From NCBI RefSeq assembly GCF_018449515.1, contig NZ_JAAVUQ010000011.1, forward strand, positions 124,001 through 188,000: DNA of 64,000 nt, given 5' to 3'. The number at the start of each line of letters is the position of its first letter. Positions within the stretch are counted from its first letter, which is position 1. The stretch is from Caballeronia sp. dw_19 (lineage in GTDB: Bacteria > Pseudomonadota > Gammaproteobacteria > Burkholderiales > Burkholderiaceae). Positions 17,114-26,546 of this stretch are shown piece after piece. The notes under the pieces were generated by a model. It was not told the DNA's origin, ran no database searches, and saw only the letters and a list, made by a program, of their open reading frames with translations. A program made the translations under genes and the position numbers.

Positions 17114-18529
17114 ATGAGAACGTTTGGCAATACGTTAGGCAATACGATTGCAGCGCAGGGCGGGGCGAGTGCCTCGGGGGCGCTTACCGCCGGTTCGATC
17201 ATCGCGCGGATCGAGCGTCTGCCGACCAACCCGATGCAGGTGCGTGCGCGCTTCCTGATCGGCGCGGCGACTTTCTTCGATGGCTTCGACGTCATCACCA
17301 TCGCGACCACGCTGCCGCTGCTGATCCAGAAGTGGGGTCTCACGCCTGGACAGATCGGATTCCTGATTGCTTCGGGTTCGATCGGCCAGTTGATCGGGGC
17401 ATTCCTCTTTCCGGCGCTGGCCGAACGTTTCGGCCGCGTGCGCTCGATTGCGTGGAGTTCCGGGATCATCGGCATCACGAGCATTGCCTGCGGATTCGCA
17501 CCGACGTTTGCCGTTTTCGTCGCGCTGCGGATTGCGCAAGGACTGGGGCTGGGCGGCGAATTGCCGGTCGCGGCAACTTATATCAACGAGATCACGCGGG
17601 CACACGGCCGGGGACGTTTCGTTCTGCTGTATGAAATTGTGTTCCCGATAGGGTTGCTGGCATCGAATGCACTGGGTGCCTGGATCGTGCCGCGCTTTGG
17701 CTGGGAGGTAATGTATATCATTGGTGGCGTGCCTCTGCTCCTGTTCTTCGCGCTGCGCAAGATCGTGCCTGAATCGCCGCGCTGGCTGGCATCGAAAGAT
17801 CGTATGCACGACGCCGACCACGCGCTCAAGGCGTTCGAAGCAACGGTCAAGGGACCGTTGCCGCCGCTGTCGGCCACGACTGAGTTCGACGCAATGGCGC
17901 ATCGTCATCCCAAGCGTCGTGCACGTGATGTCTTCGGGGCTGCTTATATCAAGCGTACGATCGCGGTCGCGTTGCTGTGGATGACCTGCGGCGTCATTCA
18001 GTATGGCCTGTCGACCTGGCTGCCGACGATCTACAAGACTGTCTATCACTCGCCCCTGCAACTGGCGCTGAATCTGGCCGTGGCGGCGTCGCTCCTTGGC
18101 GTGGTGGGGTCCGTGATCTGTGCGCTGATAGTGGATAAGGTGGGCCGCAAACCGGTCATCAACGTGTCGTTCGTGTTGTGCGCGGTTTCACTGGCGCTCG
18201 CCGGTGTGTTCCACAACGAGTCGGTGTATGTGGTCGCGGCGTGCTGCGCGTTTGCCATCGGGTTCATGTCGTGCGGATTCATCACGGCATACGTCTATAC
18301 GCCCGAACTGTATCCGACCAGCATCCGTGCGTTCGGTTGCGGCGTAGCCGGTGCGTGGTTGAAGCTGGCGGCCATCTTCGCCCCCGCGATGGTTGGCAAG
18401 ACGCTCGTCGGCGGTCATCTCGACACGGCTTTGTACCTGCTCGCGATCGTGCCGATGCTGGCCGCGGTAGCGGTTCATTTTCTGGGCGTCGAGACGAAAG
18501 GGCGAATCCTTGAACAGCTTGAGGTATGA
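17114..18529 (+). CDS. MFS transporter, aromatic acid:H+ symporter (AAHS) family
   Basis: Inner-membrane carrier, 471 aa with about 12 predicted membrane helices. AAHS signatures are the DGFDVITIATTLPLL motif in helix 1, a motif-A-like loop AERFGRVRSIA, and RIAQGLGLGGELPVAATYINE. It is the last gene of the catabolic operon and probably imports the aromatic substrate. The ATG at 17114 was chosen because GAGGTACAGAC lies before it; a 30-base longer frame exists. It ends 88 bases before the convergent gene at 18618. Confidence 0.9.
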   Translation: MRTFGNTLGNTIAAQGGASASGALTAGSIIARIERLPTNPMQVRARFLIGAATFFDGFDVITIATTLPLLIQKWGLTPGQIGFLIASGSIGQLIGAFLFPALAERFGRVRSIAWSSGIIGITSIACGFAPTFAVFVALRIAQGLGLGGELPVAATYINEITRAHGRGRFVLLYEIVFPIGLLASNALGAWIVPRFGWEVMYIIGGVPLLLFFALRKIVPESPRWLASKDRMHDADHALKAFEATVKGPLPPLSATTEFDAMAHRHPKRRARDVFGAAYIKRTIAVALLWMTCGVIQYGLSTWLPTIYKTVYHSPLQLALNLAVAASLLGVVGSVICALIVDKVGRKPVINVSFVLCAVSLALAGVFHNESVYVVAACCAFAIGFMSCGFITAYVYTPELYPTSIRAFGCGVAGAWLKLAAIFAPAMVGKTLVGGHLDTALYLLAIVPMLAAVAVHFLGVETKGRILEQLEV

Positions 18530-18617
18530 GCCCGTCATATTTGATAATGATCCACAGCGTGACTCTGATTCCTGTCGTGTCAGATGCGCGCTCGACAAGG
18601 AAACCGTTTGCACAGAC

Positions 18618-19607
18618 TCAGATCCGGAACGACTCAAACGTTTCGGGAGCAAACAGATCCTCGGGCTCGAACGTGCGAGTAGCCAATCCTTGTTCAATCG
18701 CATAGCGCGAGAAGGTGCGAAGGGTGTCGCGGTTCCTGTCGATCCCGTATGGCCAGAAGTCGTCGCCCATTTCGCGCGTGACAGCGTCGACATGGGCCGG
18801 CAGCCAGGGCAGCATCACCTTCAACGCTGCTGTTTCGCGAAGGTCTGCGTAGGTTCGCTGCTGGGCGTCGATAAACGCCTTGTACAGCGACCGCGCAATC
18901 CAGCGGTTGGCCTGATAGACGTCTTCGCGAATCACGATGGTATGCATGATCGGGAAGATACCCGTCTGTCGAAAATATTCGCGCTCGACCTCCGGGTAAT
19001 CGTTGAACAGGCGCTTTACGCGTCCGTTCTGCCTGAACGACGAAGGCATTCGCGCAGTATAAAGCGCGTCTATTTCACCATCGTGCAGCATCTGTGAGAG
19101 TGTCTGCGTCGGGCCGATCGATGTGATGGAGATGTTCGCCGGCACATTGAGCTTCAGTTTTTCGGAGCGGTTCGGCTCCTCCTCGCCACCGGTAAAATAG
19201 CTGACCGAATCGACCGGTACGCCGTATTGATCAGCCAGGATTCCGCGTATCCAGACTGGCGCGGTCATCTGGTATTCCGGGCAGCCAACCCGCTTGCCGA
19301 TCAGATCGCGCGGAGCGTCGATGCCCGCCGCCGCGTTCACGTAGATGCTCGAATGCCGGAAGTAGCGTGAAGGAAAGACTGGAATAGCGATGAACGGGCA
19401 GTCTGGTTTGCCGCGCGCGACCGTATAAGACGACAGCGACATCTCACAGACGTCGAACTCGCGATGGCGCAGCATCCGGAAGAAGGTTTCCTCGACCGGC
19501 ATGTTCAGGTAGTTCAGGTCGATTCCCTCGGGCTGTACAGCGCCGTCCATCAATGCGCGCGTGCGGTCGTAATTCCAGCATCCGAACGTAAGCTTCAGTT
19601 TCGACAT
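18618..19607 (-). CDS. 4,5-dihydroxyphthalate decarboxylase-like / periplasmic-binding-fold protein
   Basis: 329-aa protein of the Pht5-like family, which shares the type II periplasmic-binding fold. It shows KLTFGCWNYDRTRALMDG at the N-terminus, VEETFFRMLRHREFDVCEMSLSSY, and SRYFRHSSIYVN, typical for the family. No signal peptide is seen, so a cytoplasmic enzyme is more likely than a transporter component. Start at 19607 is favoured by GGGAGACG upstream. It follows the porin gene by 15 bases, so porin and this gene form an operon, perhaps for a phthalate-like compound; the reaction remains unproven. Confidence 0.78.
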   Translation of the reverse strand: MSKLKLTFGCWNYDRTRALMDGAVQPEGIDLNYLNMPVEETFFRMLRHREFDVCEMSLSSYTVARGKPDCPFIAIPVFPSRYFRHSSIYVNAAAGIDAPRDLIGKRVGCPEYQMTAPVWIRGILADQYGVPVDSVSYFTGGEEEPNRSEKLKLNVPANISITSIGPTQTLSQMLHDGEIDALYTARMPSSFRQNGRVKRLFNDYPEVEREYFRQTGIFPIMHTIVIREDVYQANRWIARSLYKAFIDAQQRTYADLRETAALKVMLPWLPAHVDAVTREMGDDFWPYGIDRNRDTLRTFSRYAIEQGLATRTFEPEDLFAPETFESFRI

Positions 19608-19622
19608 GATCGTCTCCCGCAC

Positions 19623-20672
19623 TCAGAACAGGTGGCGGATGCCGACCTGGAAGCCTGTGATGTCCTGCCCTGGCGCGCTCGTTCCGAACACTTGACTGGC
19701 AGGCCACATTCCAAAGGTCGCCTTGCTGCCATTGTTTAGCCGGGCAACTGCCGTATACACCTCGGTCCTGACCGATACGAAGTAGTTATAGCCGACTGCG
19801 AACAGGGAAGCCGACGCGCCCGGATTGGACGTATGCGCGAACGATGCGCGAAACTCGCCGCCCGGGCCGGTCGGGATCGTGACGCCGAGCAGATAGCCGA
19901 GCACATTCGGGAGGTTCGCAACGTGGTTGCGCTGCACGTAGCCGAACAGTTCGACGGGTTGGAACTTGTAAGTCGCACCGAGCGCCGCAGTCTTGCTGCT
20001 GGTCGCGCCGATGGTCTGACCCACCGTCGAACCGGCAATGGCGGCGTTGTCGTATTCAAAGCCGATATAGAGCGGTCCGTGGCTATAGTCGATCGCAACA
20101 GCCTGGTTGCTGCTCAGCGCCTGTCCGCCGGGGATGGTGGCCAGAAAATTCGCCGACAGCCCATGAAAATCCGGGGTGATGTACTTGACGCTGCTCGGTA
20201 GCGACATCGAATAGCCGCGCACGTTCGAGCCTTGAAGCAGCGTGATTTGGGCGCCGACCTCGGCGCGGCCGAACGGATCGGTCCGTGAGCTGAGCCACAC
20301 GCCAGGGGCCCAGTGCCGGCCCAGTTCGATGGAGCCGTAAGTCGGAGACGACAACCCGACGTACGACTCGCGATTCCAGATCTCGGTAGCGTTGCTCAGG
20401 GCTCCATTGGTCGCGTTATAGCCGTTCTCCAACTTGAAATAGGCGCGCATGCCGGCACCCAGATCTTCGCTTCCCTTCATTCCCCAAATCGATGTGTCAC
20501 TCGCTAACGCTGTCCGCGTGCCGTCAGTGGAACCGGGTTTACCCCCGGAGAAATCCTGAAGATTCACCGATTCCTCGATTCGTCCGTACAGGGTGATGCT
20601 GGACTGCGCGTGAACGAGTGAGGACGAGAGGCATGCGGCCAAAAAACTGATCGCCTTAGTGGTCTTTTTCAT
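19623..20672 (-). CDS. outer-membrane porin, Porin_4 family
   Basis: 349-aa porin with signal peptide (KKTTKAISFLAACLSSSLVHAQ) cut before SSITLYGRIEESVN, periodic beta strands and the C-terminal GIRHLF. The ATG at 20672 lies six bases after AGGAGA; a 6-codon longer frame is less likely. It heads a two-gene - strand operon with the Pht5-like gene. In this family such porins often accompany uptake of aromatic acids. Confidence 0.9.
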   Translation of the reverse strand: MKKTTKAISFLAACLSSSLVHAQSSITLYGRIEESVNLQDFSGGKPGSTDGTRTALASDTSIWGMKGSEDLGAGMRAYFKLENGYNATNGALSNATEIWNRESYVGLSSPTYGSIELGRHWAPGVWLSSRTDPFGRAEVGAQITLLQGSNVRGYSMSLPSSVKYITPDFHGLSANFLATIPGGQALSSNQAVAIDYSHGPLYIGFEYDNAAIAGSTVGQTIGATSSKTAALGATYKFQPVELFGYVQRNHVANLPNVLGYLLGVTIPTGPGGEFRASFAHTSNPGASASLFAVGYNYFVSVRTEVYTAVARLNNGSKATFGMWPASQVFGTSAPGQDITGFQVGIRHLF

Positions 20673-20999
20673 TGCGTCTCCTGACTTCATTTATTTTTTG
20701 GCAAGTGGGTCCACCATCGCCGCGGGTACGGGATGTCAGATAGAACACTCAGGCGCAGCTCTGTGGGTCTCGCGGCGCAGACAACAGGTTTTATGCGGCG
20801 CTTTGCTGCTTGTGCCGGATCCCATCAAGCTTTCAAATCACCCATCGCCCGCGTTGCATTCATCGCGCGCTACCGCTTAGGAGATCTCACTGCAATACGT
20901 CCGTGAATCCCCTTATCTTCACCGTGCATAAAAAGGTTATCCCAGCTTTTGCGATCCGGTAAGATCAGAAAGTGTTAATGCGTTCACCATAGGTATCCG
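20673..20999. other. intergenic region between divergent porin and LysR genes
   Basis: About 330 bases separate the divergent porin (-) and LysR (+) genes. No convincing coding frame is present. It must hold both promoters; no clear consensus -35/-10 pair or long palindrome was identified by eye. Confidence 0.4.
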
Positions 21000-21899
21000 A
21001 TGCGCGAAGCTCATCTACGGGATTTCATTGCCGCCATCGAGACCGGCAGTGTCCGGTCTGCCGCGCGCCACCTAGGGCTTACCCAGGCTGCGGTCAGCAA
21101 GAACTTGTCGGCGCTCGAACGTTCTTTCGGCCTCCAGTTGCTGGTGCGATCTGCGCGTGGTATTGAACCAACCGAATACGGAAAGCTCGTATTGCGGCGC
21201 GCGCGGCTCGTTGACGCGGAGCTTCGCAAGCTGGACGAAGAGTTGTCCGAACTGTCTGGAAAGCGGCACGGCGTGGTTTCGATCGGTATTTCTTCGACCG
21301 CGGAAGCATTGCTGATGCCGCGCGCACTGATGAGGTTTCAAAAGAACTATCCCGATACCATGGTGAGTATCATCGGCGGTCCCCCCGCCTCCATTATCAA
21401 AGCGATCCGGGAAGGCCACATCGACTTTGCCGTGTGCCCGGCACAACCCGCAAACATCGGCAATGACATTAACGTCGAGCGTTTATTGAGTACGGATATC
21501 GTGGTCGTCGGGCGGAAGGGGCACGCCATCTCGGGTGCGACGAGTCTGGAAAAGCTCATCCCCTACGCGTGGGTGATCGGCGCGCGACAGAGCAACGCCG
21601 AAACAACCATACGGGCGGCTTTTCTGGCGCAAGGGCTGCCAGCGCCGACCTTTACGATCCAGCGTGATTCATTCAGTGCGCTGCTTCATATGCTGTTGCA
21701 GACGGATTTCCTTGCCGCGAGCAGCTATCCCGCCATCGAGACATTCTGTACCCACGGACTGCTCGAGGTCGTCCCGGTGGATATCAAGTTTGCGCCGATG
21801 GTCCAGTGCCTGATCACGTCGACATTGCGCCCATTGACGCAGTCAGCCGAGACGCTTGCCACGGAGTTCCGCAGAGTGTCGAGGATGTATCGCCGGTAA
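21000..21899 (+). CDS. LysR-family transcriptional regulator
   Basis: 299-aa LysR regulator with an N-terminal winged HTH (SVRSAARHLGLTQAAVSKNLSALERSFGLQLLVRSARGIEPTEYG) and a substrate-binding domain. It is placed between the divergent porin gene and the co-directional transport/catabolic operon beginning at 22042, and is likely to control one or both. LysR proteins usually act as activators with a small-molecule coinducer; the inducer is unknown. Confidence 0.9.
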   Translation: MREAHLRDFIAAIETGSVRSAARHLGLTQAAVSKNLSALERSFGLQLLVRSARGIEPTEYGKLVLRRARLVDAELRKLDEELSELSGKRHGVVSIGISSTAEALLMPRALMRFQKNYPDTMVSIIGGPPASIIKAIREGHIDFAVCPAQPANIGNDINVERLLSTDIVVVGRKGHAISGATSLEKLIPYAWVIGARQSNAETTIRAAFLAQGLPAPTFTIQRDSFSALLHMLLQTDFLAASSYPAIETFCTHGLLEVVPVDIKFAPMVQCLITSTLRPLTQSAETLATEFRRVSRMYRR

Positions 21900-22041
21900 A
21901 GATGCGCGCGACCGGTCGGATACCTTTGGTGAACGCATCAACGTTTGACTGTCTTACAGTATTCCAGCGCCGCCGGTAGCCTTTCATATCGTCCTGTGCT
22001 CCGGCGCAGCGTGATAGAAAACAGAATATCTGGAGGTGAGG

Positions 22042-23748
22042 ATGAGGGTAGGCGAGGCGTCCGCGGGACGCGAAATGCATACCGAGGTCCTGGTGATCGG
22101 GGGTGGGCTGGGCGGCGTTGCATGCGCGATGACTGCCGCGCGGCTCGGCATGAAAACGGTGCTCGTTGAGGAAACCGACTGGCTCGGAGGGCAGGCCAGC
22201 GCGCAGGGCATTCCGTTCGACGAATACCCGTGGAATGAATCGCTGACCGTGTCGCGCAGCTACTCGGCCTATCGTGAACGGATTCGCCAGTACTATCTCG
22301 ACAACCTGCCGTTGACCCCCGAGGCGCGCACGCGTTTCCCGCTCAATCCGGGCATGGGAATCGTCAGTACGCTGTCGCATGATCCGCGTGTTTCGGCACG
22401 TGTGCTGGAGGACATGCTGTCGGTGTACACGCTGCCCGGGCGGATCCGGATACTCAAACCCTACCGCTTGAGCGAGGCTCATCTGAACGGCGATGCAGTG
22501 GTCGGCGCGACAGTCGAGAATGTCGGTTCTGGCGACCGCATCACCATTCACGCGCAGGTCGTGATCGACTCGACCGAGATCGGCGAATTGATCGAGCGGG
22601 CTGGCGTCGAGCATGTGGTCGGCGCCGAATCGAAGGCCGATACAGGCGAGCTGAACGCGTTGGACGTCGCCGACCCGCTTGAGCAGCAGGGCTTCAACTG
22701 GGCGTTCGCCGCCGACTATTTTCCCGACGAAGACTATACGACCGATCGCCCGCGCGACTACGACTTCTGGCGCACGTTCCGCTTGCCGTATTGGCCCGGC
22801 CCGCATCTGGGTTTTCTCGGCCTCGATCACTTCACGCACGAGCCGAAGCAACGGCCGCTCTTCGCGGGCGACAGCGACGAGGAACTGCTGCGCGACGGCT
22901 GGCACTTCAGGCGCATCGCACGGCGCCGCAATTTCTCGACGGGGTTTTTCGACAGCGATATCTCAGTGTTCTGCAGCATCCAGAACGAGTATCTGCGGCT
23001 GCCGTTGCTCGGCGTCGACGCGACAGCGATGCAAACGGCGCTGCAAGACGCAAAGCAGTTGAGCCTGTCGTATCTTTATTGGCTGCAGACCGAGGCGCCG
23101 CGTCACGATGGCGGCATCGGGTACCGAGGCCTGCGGCTGCGGCCCGATGTGTTCGAGACTGCCGACGGCCTCGCGAAGCAACCGTACACCCGCGAGGGCA
23201 GGCGCATCGTGTCCGAATTCCGGCTGCTCGAACAGCATATCGGCGTCGATGCGCGTCCTGGCGCCGACTCGGCCGAACAGTTTGCGGACGCGGTCGGCAT
23301 CGCCGCATACCGGTTGAATGTGCATCCGACCCGCGTGCGCGATGCGATCGATATTGACTGCTTTCCTTATCAGATCCCGCTTGGCATCCTGTTGCCGGTG
23401 CGCGTGGAGAACCTGATCGCCGGTTGTTGCAAGACGGTGGGCGGCACCCGGATGACGACGGCGTCACTGCGTCATCATCCGATCGACTGGGTGATCGGCG
23501 AAGCAGCCGGCGCGCTCGCGGCGCATGCCGTGCGTGCGCATCTTCCGCCGCGGGCAATCCGTTCGGATCCCGAACGACTGATCGGCTTGCAACGCGCGTT
23601 ATGCGAGCTCGGCGTGACGTTGCGCTGGCCCGAGTTCAATACGCTCAGCGCCACGCATGCGATGGCGAGGTCGTGGTCGGAACTGAGCTTCAAGACGCTT
23701 GGGCCATTCAGATCACATCCGGCTCGATCTGACAACGGGGCGGTTTGA
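22042..23748 (+). CDS. FAD-dependent oxidoreductase (FAD_oxidored family)
   Basis: 568-aa flavoprotein. The dinucleotide-binding motif VIGGGLGGVACAMTAARLGMKTVLVEE is at residues 16-42, followed by DWLGGQASAQG, typical for the family that includes succinate-dehydrogenase-like and tricarballylate/xanthan-type FAD proteins. C-terminal GCCKTVGGTRMTTASLRHHPIDWVIGEAAGALAAHAV closes the FAD site. GGAGG lies five bases before the ATG at 22042. No membrane anchor is seen. It is the first enzyme gene of the LysR-linked operon; its substrate is probably the acid imported by the transporter encoded downstream (inference). Confidence 0.83.
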   Translation: MRVGEASAGREMHTEVLVIGGGLGGVACAMTAARLGMKTVLVEETDWLGGQASAQGIPFDEYPWNESLTVSRSYSAYRERIRQYYLDNLPLTPEARTRFPLNPGMGIVSTLSHDPRVSARVLEDMLSVYTLPGRIRILKPYRLSEAHLNGDAVVGATVENVGSGDRITIHAQVVIDSTEIGELIERAGVEHVVGAESKADTGELNALDVADPLEQQGFNWAFAADYFPDEDYTTDRPRDYDFWRTFRLPYWPGPHLGFLGLDHFTHEPKQRPLFAGDSDEELLRDGWHFRRIARRRNFSTGFFDSDISVFCSIQNEYLRLPLLGVDATAMQTALQDAKQLSLSYLYWLQTEAPRHDGGIGYRGLRLRPDVFETADGLAKQPYTREGRRIVSEFRLLEQHIGVDARPGADSAEQFADAVGIAAYRLNVHPTRVRDAIDIDCFPYQIPLGILLPVRVENLIAGCCKTVGGTRMTTASLRHHPIDWVIGEAAGALAAHAVRAHLPPRAIRSDPERLIGLQRALCELGVTLRWPEFNTLSATHAMARSWSELSFKTLGPFRSHPARSDNGAV

Positions 23749-23855
23749 CGGGCCGCCGCGACGGCATTGCACGGCCGTCGGATCGCATGCTTCAAGCGCG
23801 TCAGGCATAAGCTGGCCCAATATGCCGGCTCTAAAATAATAGGAGACGTATCGTC

Positions 23856-24857
23856 ATGTTCAATTTCTTCTCCCGCAGCAGTGCATGCCGCCTGCTGCGC
23901 GGCGGGGCGCTCGCAGGCGCCGCGCTCGCCGTGTCGCCGTCCTTCGCACAGACCTTTCCAGAACCGGGGCGCCCGATCATCGTCATGGTCGGCTTCGCGG
24001 CGGGTGGCACCGTGGACCTGATGGCGCGCGAAATCGCGCCGGCGCTCTCGAAGGCACTGGGTACGACGGTGGTGGTCGAGGACAAGCCGGGCGCGAACGG
24101 CGTGATTGCTGCAATGGACGTCGTGCACGCGAAAGCCGATGGCTACACGTTGCTCTTCACGTTCGCCGGAACATTTGCACAGTACCCCTACACGATGGCG
24201 CACATCCCCTACAACGTCTTCAAGGATTTCACGCCGATAGGCATGGTCGCCACCGGACCGATGGTGCTGGAGTCGAACGTTGCGCTGCCGGTCAAGAACG
24301 TGCAGGAGCTCGTCGCGTATGCGAAGGCCAACCCCGGCAAGCTGCGGATCGCGTCGCCGGGGGTCGGTTCGTCGCCCTACATCTATGCGGCGAAGTTCAT
24401 GCAGGAAGCAAATATCCATCTGCTGCAGGTGCCCTACAAGGGGGCCGGCGATGCCATGCCGGATCTGTTGAGCGGGCGCGTGCAACTGGCATTCGACGGT
24501 GCGCCGTCGGCGGTGCAAAGCGTCGCGACCGGGCGTCTGCGGATGCTCGGCATTACCGCGGCCCAGCGCTCGCCGTTATTGCCGGACGTGCCGACACTCT
24601 CCGAGCAGGGAGTGCCCGGACTCGATCTTCCCGGCTGGAACGGCTATTTCGGGCCGCCGAATCTGCCGCGGCCGATCGTCGAGAAACTGAACGCCGCGAT
24701 CACCACCGCAGTGAACGACCCCGACGTGAAGGCGCTGTTCGCCAAGGGGCTGTGGGAAGCGAAGTCCTCGACCCCTGAGGAACTGACGCAACGGGTCAAG
24801 CTCGACAACGAGCGCTGGGGCAAGATCATCAAGGACGCGGGCATCACGCCGCAGTGA
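23856..24857 (+). CDS. tripartite tricarboxylate transporter binding protein (Bug family)
   Basis: 333-aa periplasmic solute receptor with a signal peptide ending in SPSFAQ. Bug-family blocks visible are RPIIVMVGFAAGGTVDLMAREIAPAL, VVVEDKPGANGVIAAMDVVHAKADGYT and PYKGAGDAMPDLLSGRVQLAFDG. It is expected to deliver a carboxylic acid to the TctA/TctB permease encoded by 26547-28673 in the same operon. TAGGAGACG precedes the start. Confidence 0.92.
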   Translation: MFNFFSRSSACRLLRGGALAGAALAVSPSFAQTFPEPGRPIIVMVGFAAGGTVDLMAREIAPALSKALGTTVVVEDKPGANGVIAAMDVVHAKADGYTLLFTFAGTFAQYPYTMAHIPYNVFKDFTPIGMVATGPMVLESNVALPVKNVQELVAYAKANPGKLRIASPGVGSSPYIYAAKFMQEANIHLLQVPYKGAGDAMPDLLSGRVQLAFDGAPSAVQSVATGRLRMLGITAAQRSPLLPDVPTLSEQGVPGLDLPGWNGYFGPPNLPRPIVEKLNAAITTAVNDPDVKALFAKGLWEAKSSTPEELTQRVKLDNERWGKIIKDAGITPQ

Positions 24858-24895
24858 GCCTGTTGTAGGCGCTGAAGATAGCTGGAGACAAGCGA

Positions 24896-25804
24896 ATGGA
24901 CAAAACAGTGGTCGGCTTTATCGGCGTTGGTCAGATGGGCAGCGCCATTGCGCAGCGATTGCTGAGCGCCGGCTACAGCGTGATTGCCGCGGATCCTGAC
25001 ACCGCTGCGCTCGCGCGCTTGCGGGCGCAGGGCGCGGGCGTCGCCGCGTCGCCGCGCGAAGTCGCAGACAAAGCGTCAATCTGCTTCGGCTGCCTGCCGT
25101 CGGCCGATGTTTGCCGTGTCGTGACGCTCGGTGAAAACGGCCTCATGCATGGCCGCGCGATCCGGGTGTATGTCGAATGCTCGACGATTGGACCCCGTGC
25201 GATGCGTGAGATGGCCGATGCATTGCGCCAGCACGGCATCGAGCTGGCCGACGCGCCGATCAGCGGCGGCGTCGCAAGCGCCCATGCCGGAACGCTGAGC
25301 ACCGCCGTGGCCACGGCGGCTGACGTGCTCACGGCCATTCGTCCGCTGCTTGGAACCTACGCGCACAAGATCGTCGATGCTGGCCACGAGCCTGGTCTCG
25401 CGCAGGTCTACAAGCTGGTCAATCAGGGGCTGACGTTCGCAAGCGTCGTGTTGAGCGCGGAAGCGATCGCAGCCGGCGTGAAGCTAGGCGCCGATCCGAG
25501 CCGTCTGCTCGAGTTCCTGAACGCGAGCACCGGGCGCAACTGGGCAACGTCGACGAAGTTTCCCGACACCGTACTGCGCGGTCATATCGGGCAAGGGGAT
25601 CTGTCGATCATCCTGAAAGACATGCAACTTTATCTGCAGATGTGCCGTGACGCAGGCTGCCCGGCATTTGTCGGCGCGGCGGCGGATATCGTCTGGCAGA
25701 CCACCGCCGCGCTCGGAGGAACCAGCGCGGATCTGGCGAGCGTCGTCACGCTCTATGAACAGTGCACCGGCGTACCCATCCGTGACGGCGCCGTGCGCGA
25801 ATAA
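24896..25804 (+). CDS. NAD(P)-dependent beta-hydroxyacid dehydrogenase
   Basis: 302-aa enzyme of the 3-hydroxyisobutyrate/tartronate-semialdehyde dehydrogenase family. The N-terminal GFIGVGQMGSAIAQRLL binds cofactor; ADAPISGGVASAHAGTLS is the substrate loop, and the conserved catalytic Lys is in QVYKLVNQ at about residue 170. Likely oxidises a beta-hydroxy acid derived from the transported compound. Operon position is between the binding protein and a dienelactone hydrolase. Confidence 0.88.
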   Translation: MDKTVVGFIGVGQMGSAIAQRLLSAGYSVIAADPDTAALARLRAQGAGVAASPREVADKASICFGCLPSADVCRVVTLGENGLMHGRAIRVYVECSTIGPRAMREMADALRQHGIELADAPISGGVASAHAGTLSTAVATAADVLTAIRPLLGTYAHKIVDAGHEPGLAQVYKLVNQGLTFASVVLSAEAIAAGVKLGADPSRLLEFLNASTGRNWATSTKFPDTVLRGHIGQGDLSIILKDMQLYLQMCRDAGCPAFVGAAADIVWQTTAALGGTSADLASVVTLYEQCTGVPIRDGAVRE

Positions 25805-25822
25805 CCGGAAAGGAGAATCGAT

Positions 25823-26506
25823 ATGAGCAAGCAAATCCACCTGCAAGCCGACGATGGGCACGCTTTCCAGGCGTGGTGCGCGGCTCCCGACAGCCCGCCG
25901 CGCGGCGCAGTCGTGATCGTGCAGGAAGTGTTTGGTGTCAACCAGCACATCCGCCAAGTCTGCGAGCGGTTCGCGGGGGAGGGTTATCTGGCGGTCGCGC
26001 CGGCGCTGTATGACCGCGTCGAGCGCGATTGTGAACTGCCGTACGGGCCGGAGGGTGTCGCACGCGGAATCGCGATACGCAAGCAGATCAGCGACGCGCT
26101 CGCGCTGCGCGATCTGGCCGCCGCAATCGCCTACGTCGGCGAGCAGCGCGGTGTGGCCGAAAGCGGGGTGGGCGTGATCGGTTTCTGCTGGGGCGGCACG
26201 CTCGCATGGCTTGCCGCGACGCGGCTGGCGGGTATCGATGCAGCGGTCTGCTACTACGGCACGGGTATTGCCGGCTACGTCAGCGAACAACCGGGCGTGC
26301 CGGTGATGCTGCACTTCGGTGAGCAGGACAAGAACATTCCCGCAGCCGATGTCGAACTGATCGAAAGCCGGCATCCGGATCTCGAAGTGTTCCGCTATCC
26401 GGCGGGCCACGGTTTCAATTGCGACGATCGTCCGGCGTACGACGCCGCCAGTGCGAGCCAGGCGATGGCGCGCACGCTGCGCCTGCTCAGCGAGACGTTG
26501 GGCTAG
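25823..26506 (+). CDS. dienelactone hydrolase family protein
   Basis: 227-aa alpha/beta-hydrolase with the DLH layout: VVIVQEVFGVNQHIRQVCERFAGEGYLAVAPALYDR, the nucleophile Cys in GVIGFCWGG (about residue 118), an acid in FGEQDKNIP and His in GHGFNCDDRP. Classical members open dienelactone in the chlorocatechol or beta-ketoadipate routes, but many relatives act on other lactones or esters. AAAGGAGAA precedes the ATG. Confidence 0.88.
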   Translation: MSKQIHLQADDGHAFQAWCAAPDSPPRGAVVIVQEVFGVNQHIRQVCERFAGEGYLAVAPALYDRVERDCELPYGPEGVARGIAIRKQISDALALRDLAAAIAYVGEQRGVAESGVGVIGFCWGGTLAWLAATRLAGIDAAVCYYGTGIAGYVSEQPGVPVMLHFGEQDKNIPAADVELIESRHPDLEVFRYPAGHGFNCDDRPAYDAASASQAMARTLRLLSETLG

Positions 26507-26546
26507 CCGCGACGCTCAAGCCAGCGCAGCAACCAGGAGGAAGACG

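Noticed and set aside
23475..24518. 347-codon open frame on the - strand
   Set aside because: Antisense to the FAD enzyme and Bug genes; His/Arg-rich composition typical of shadow frames.
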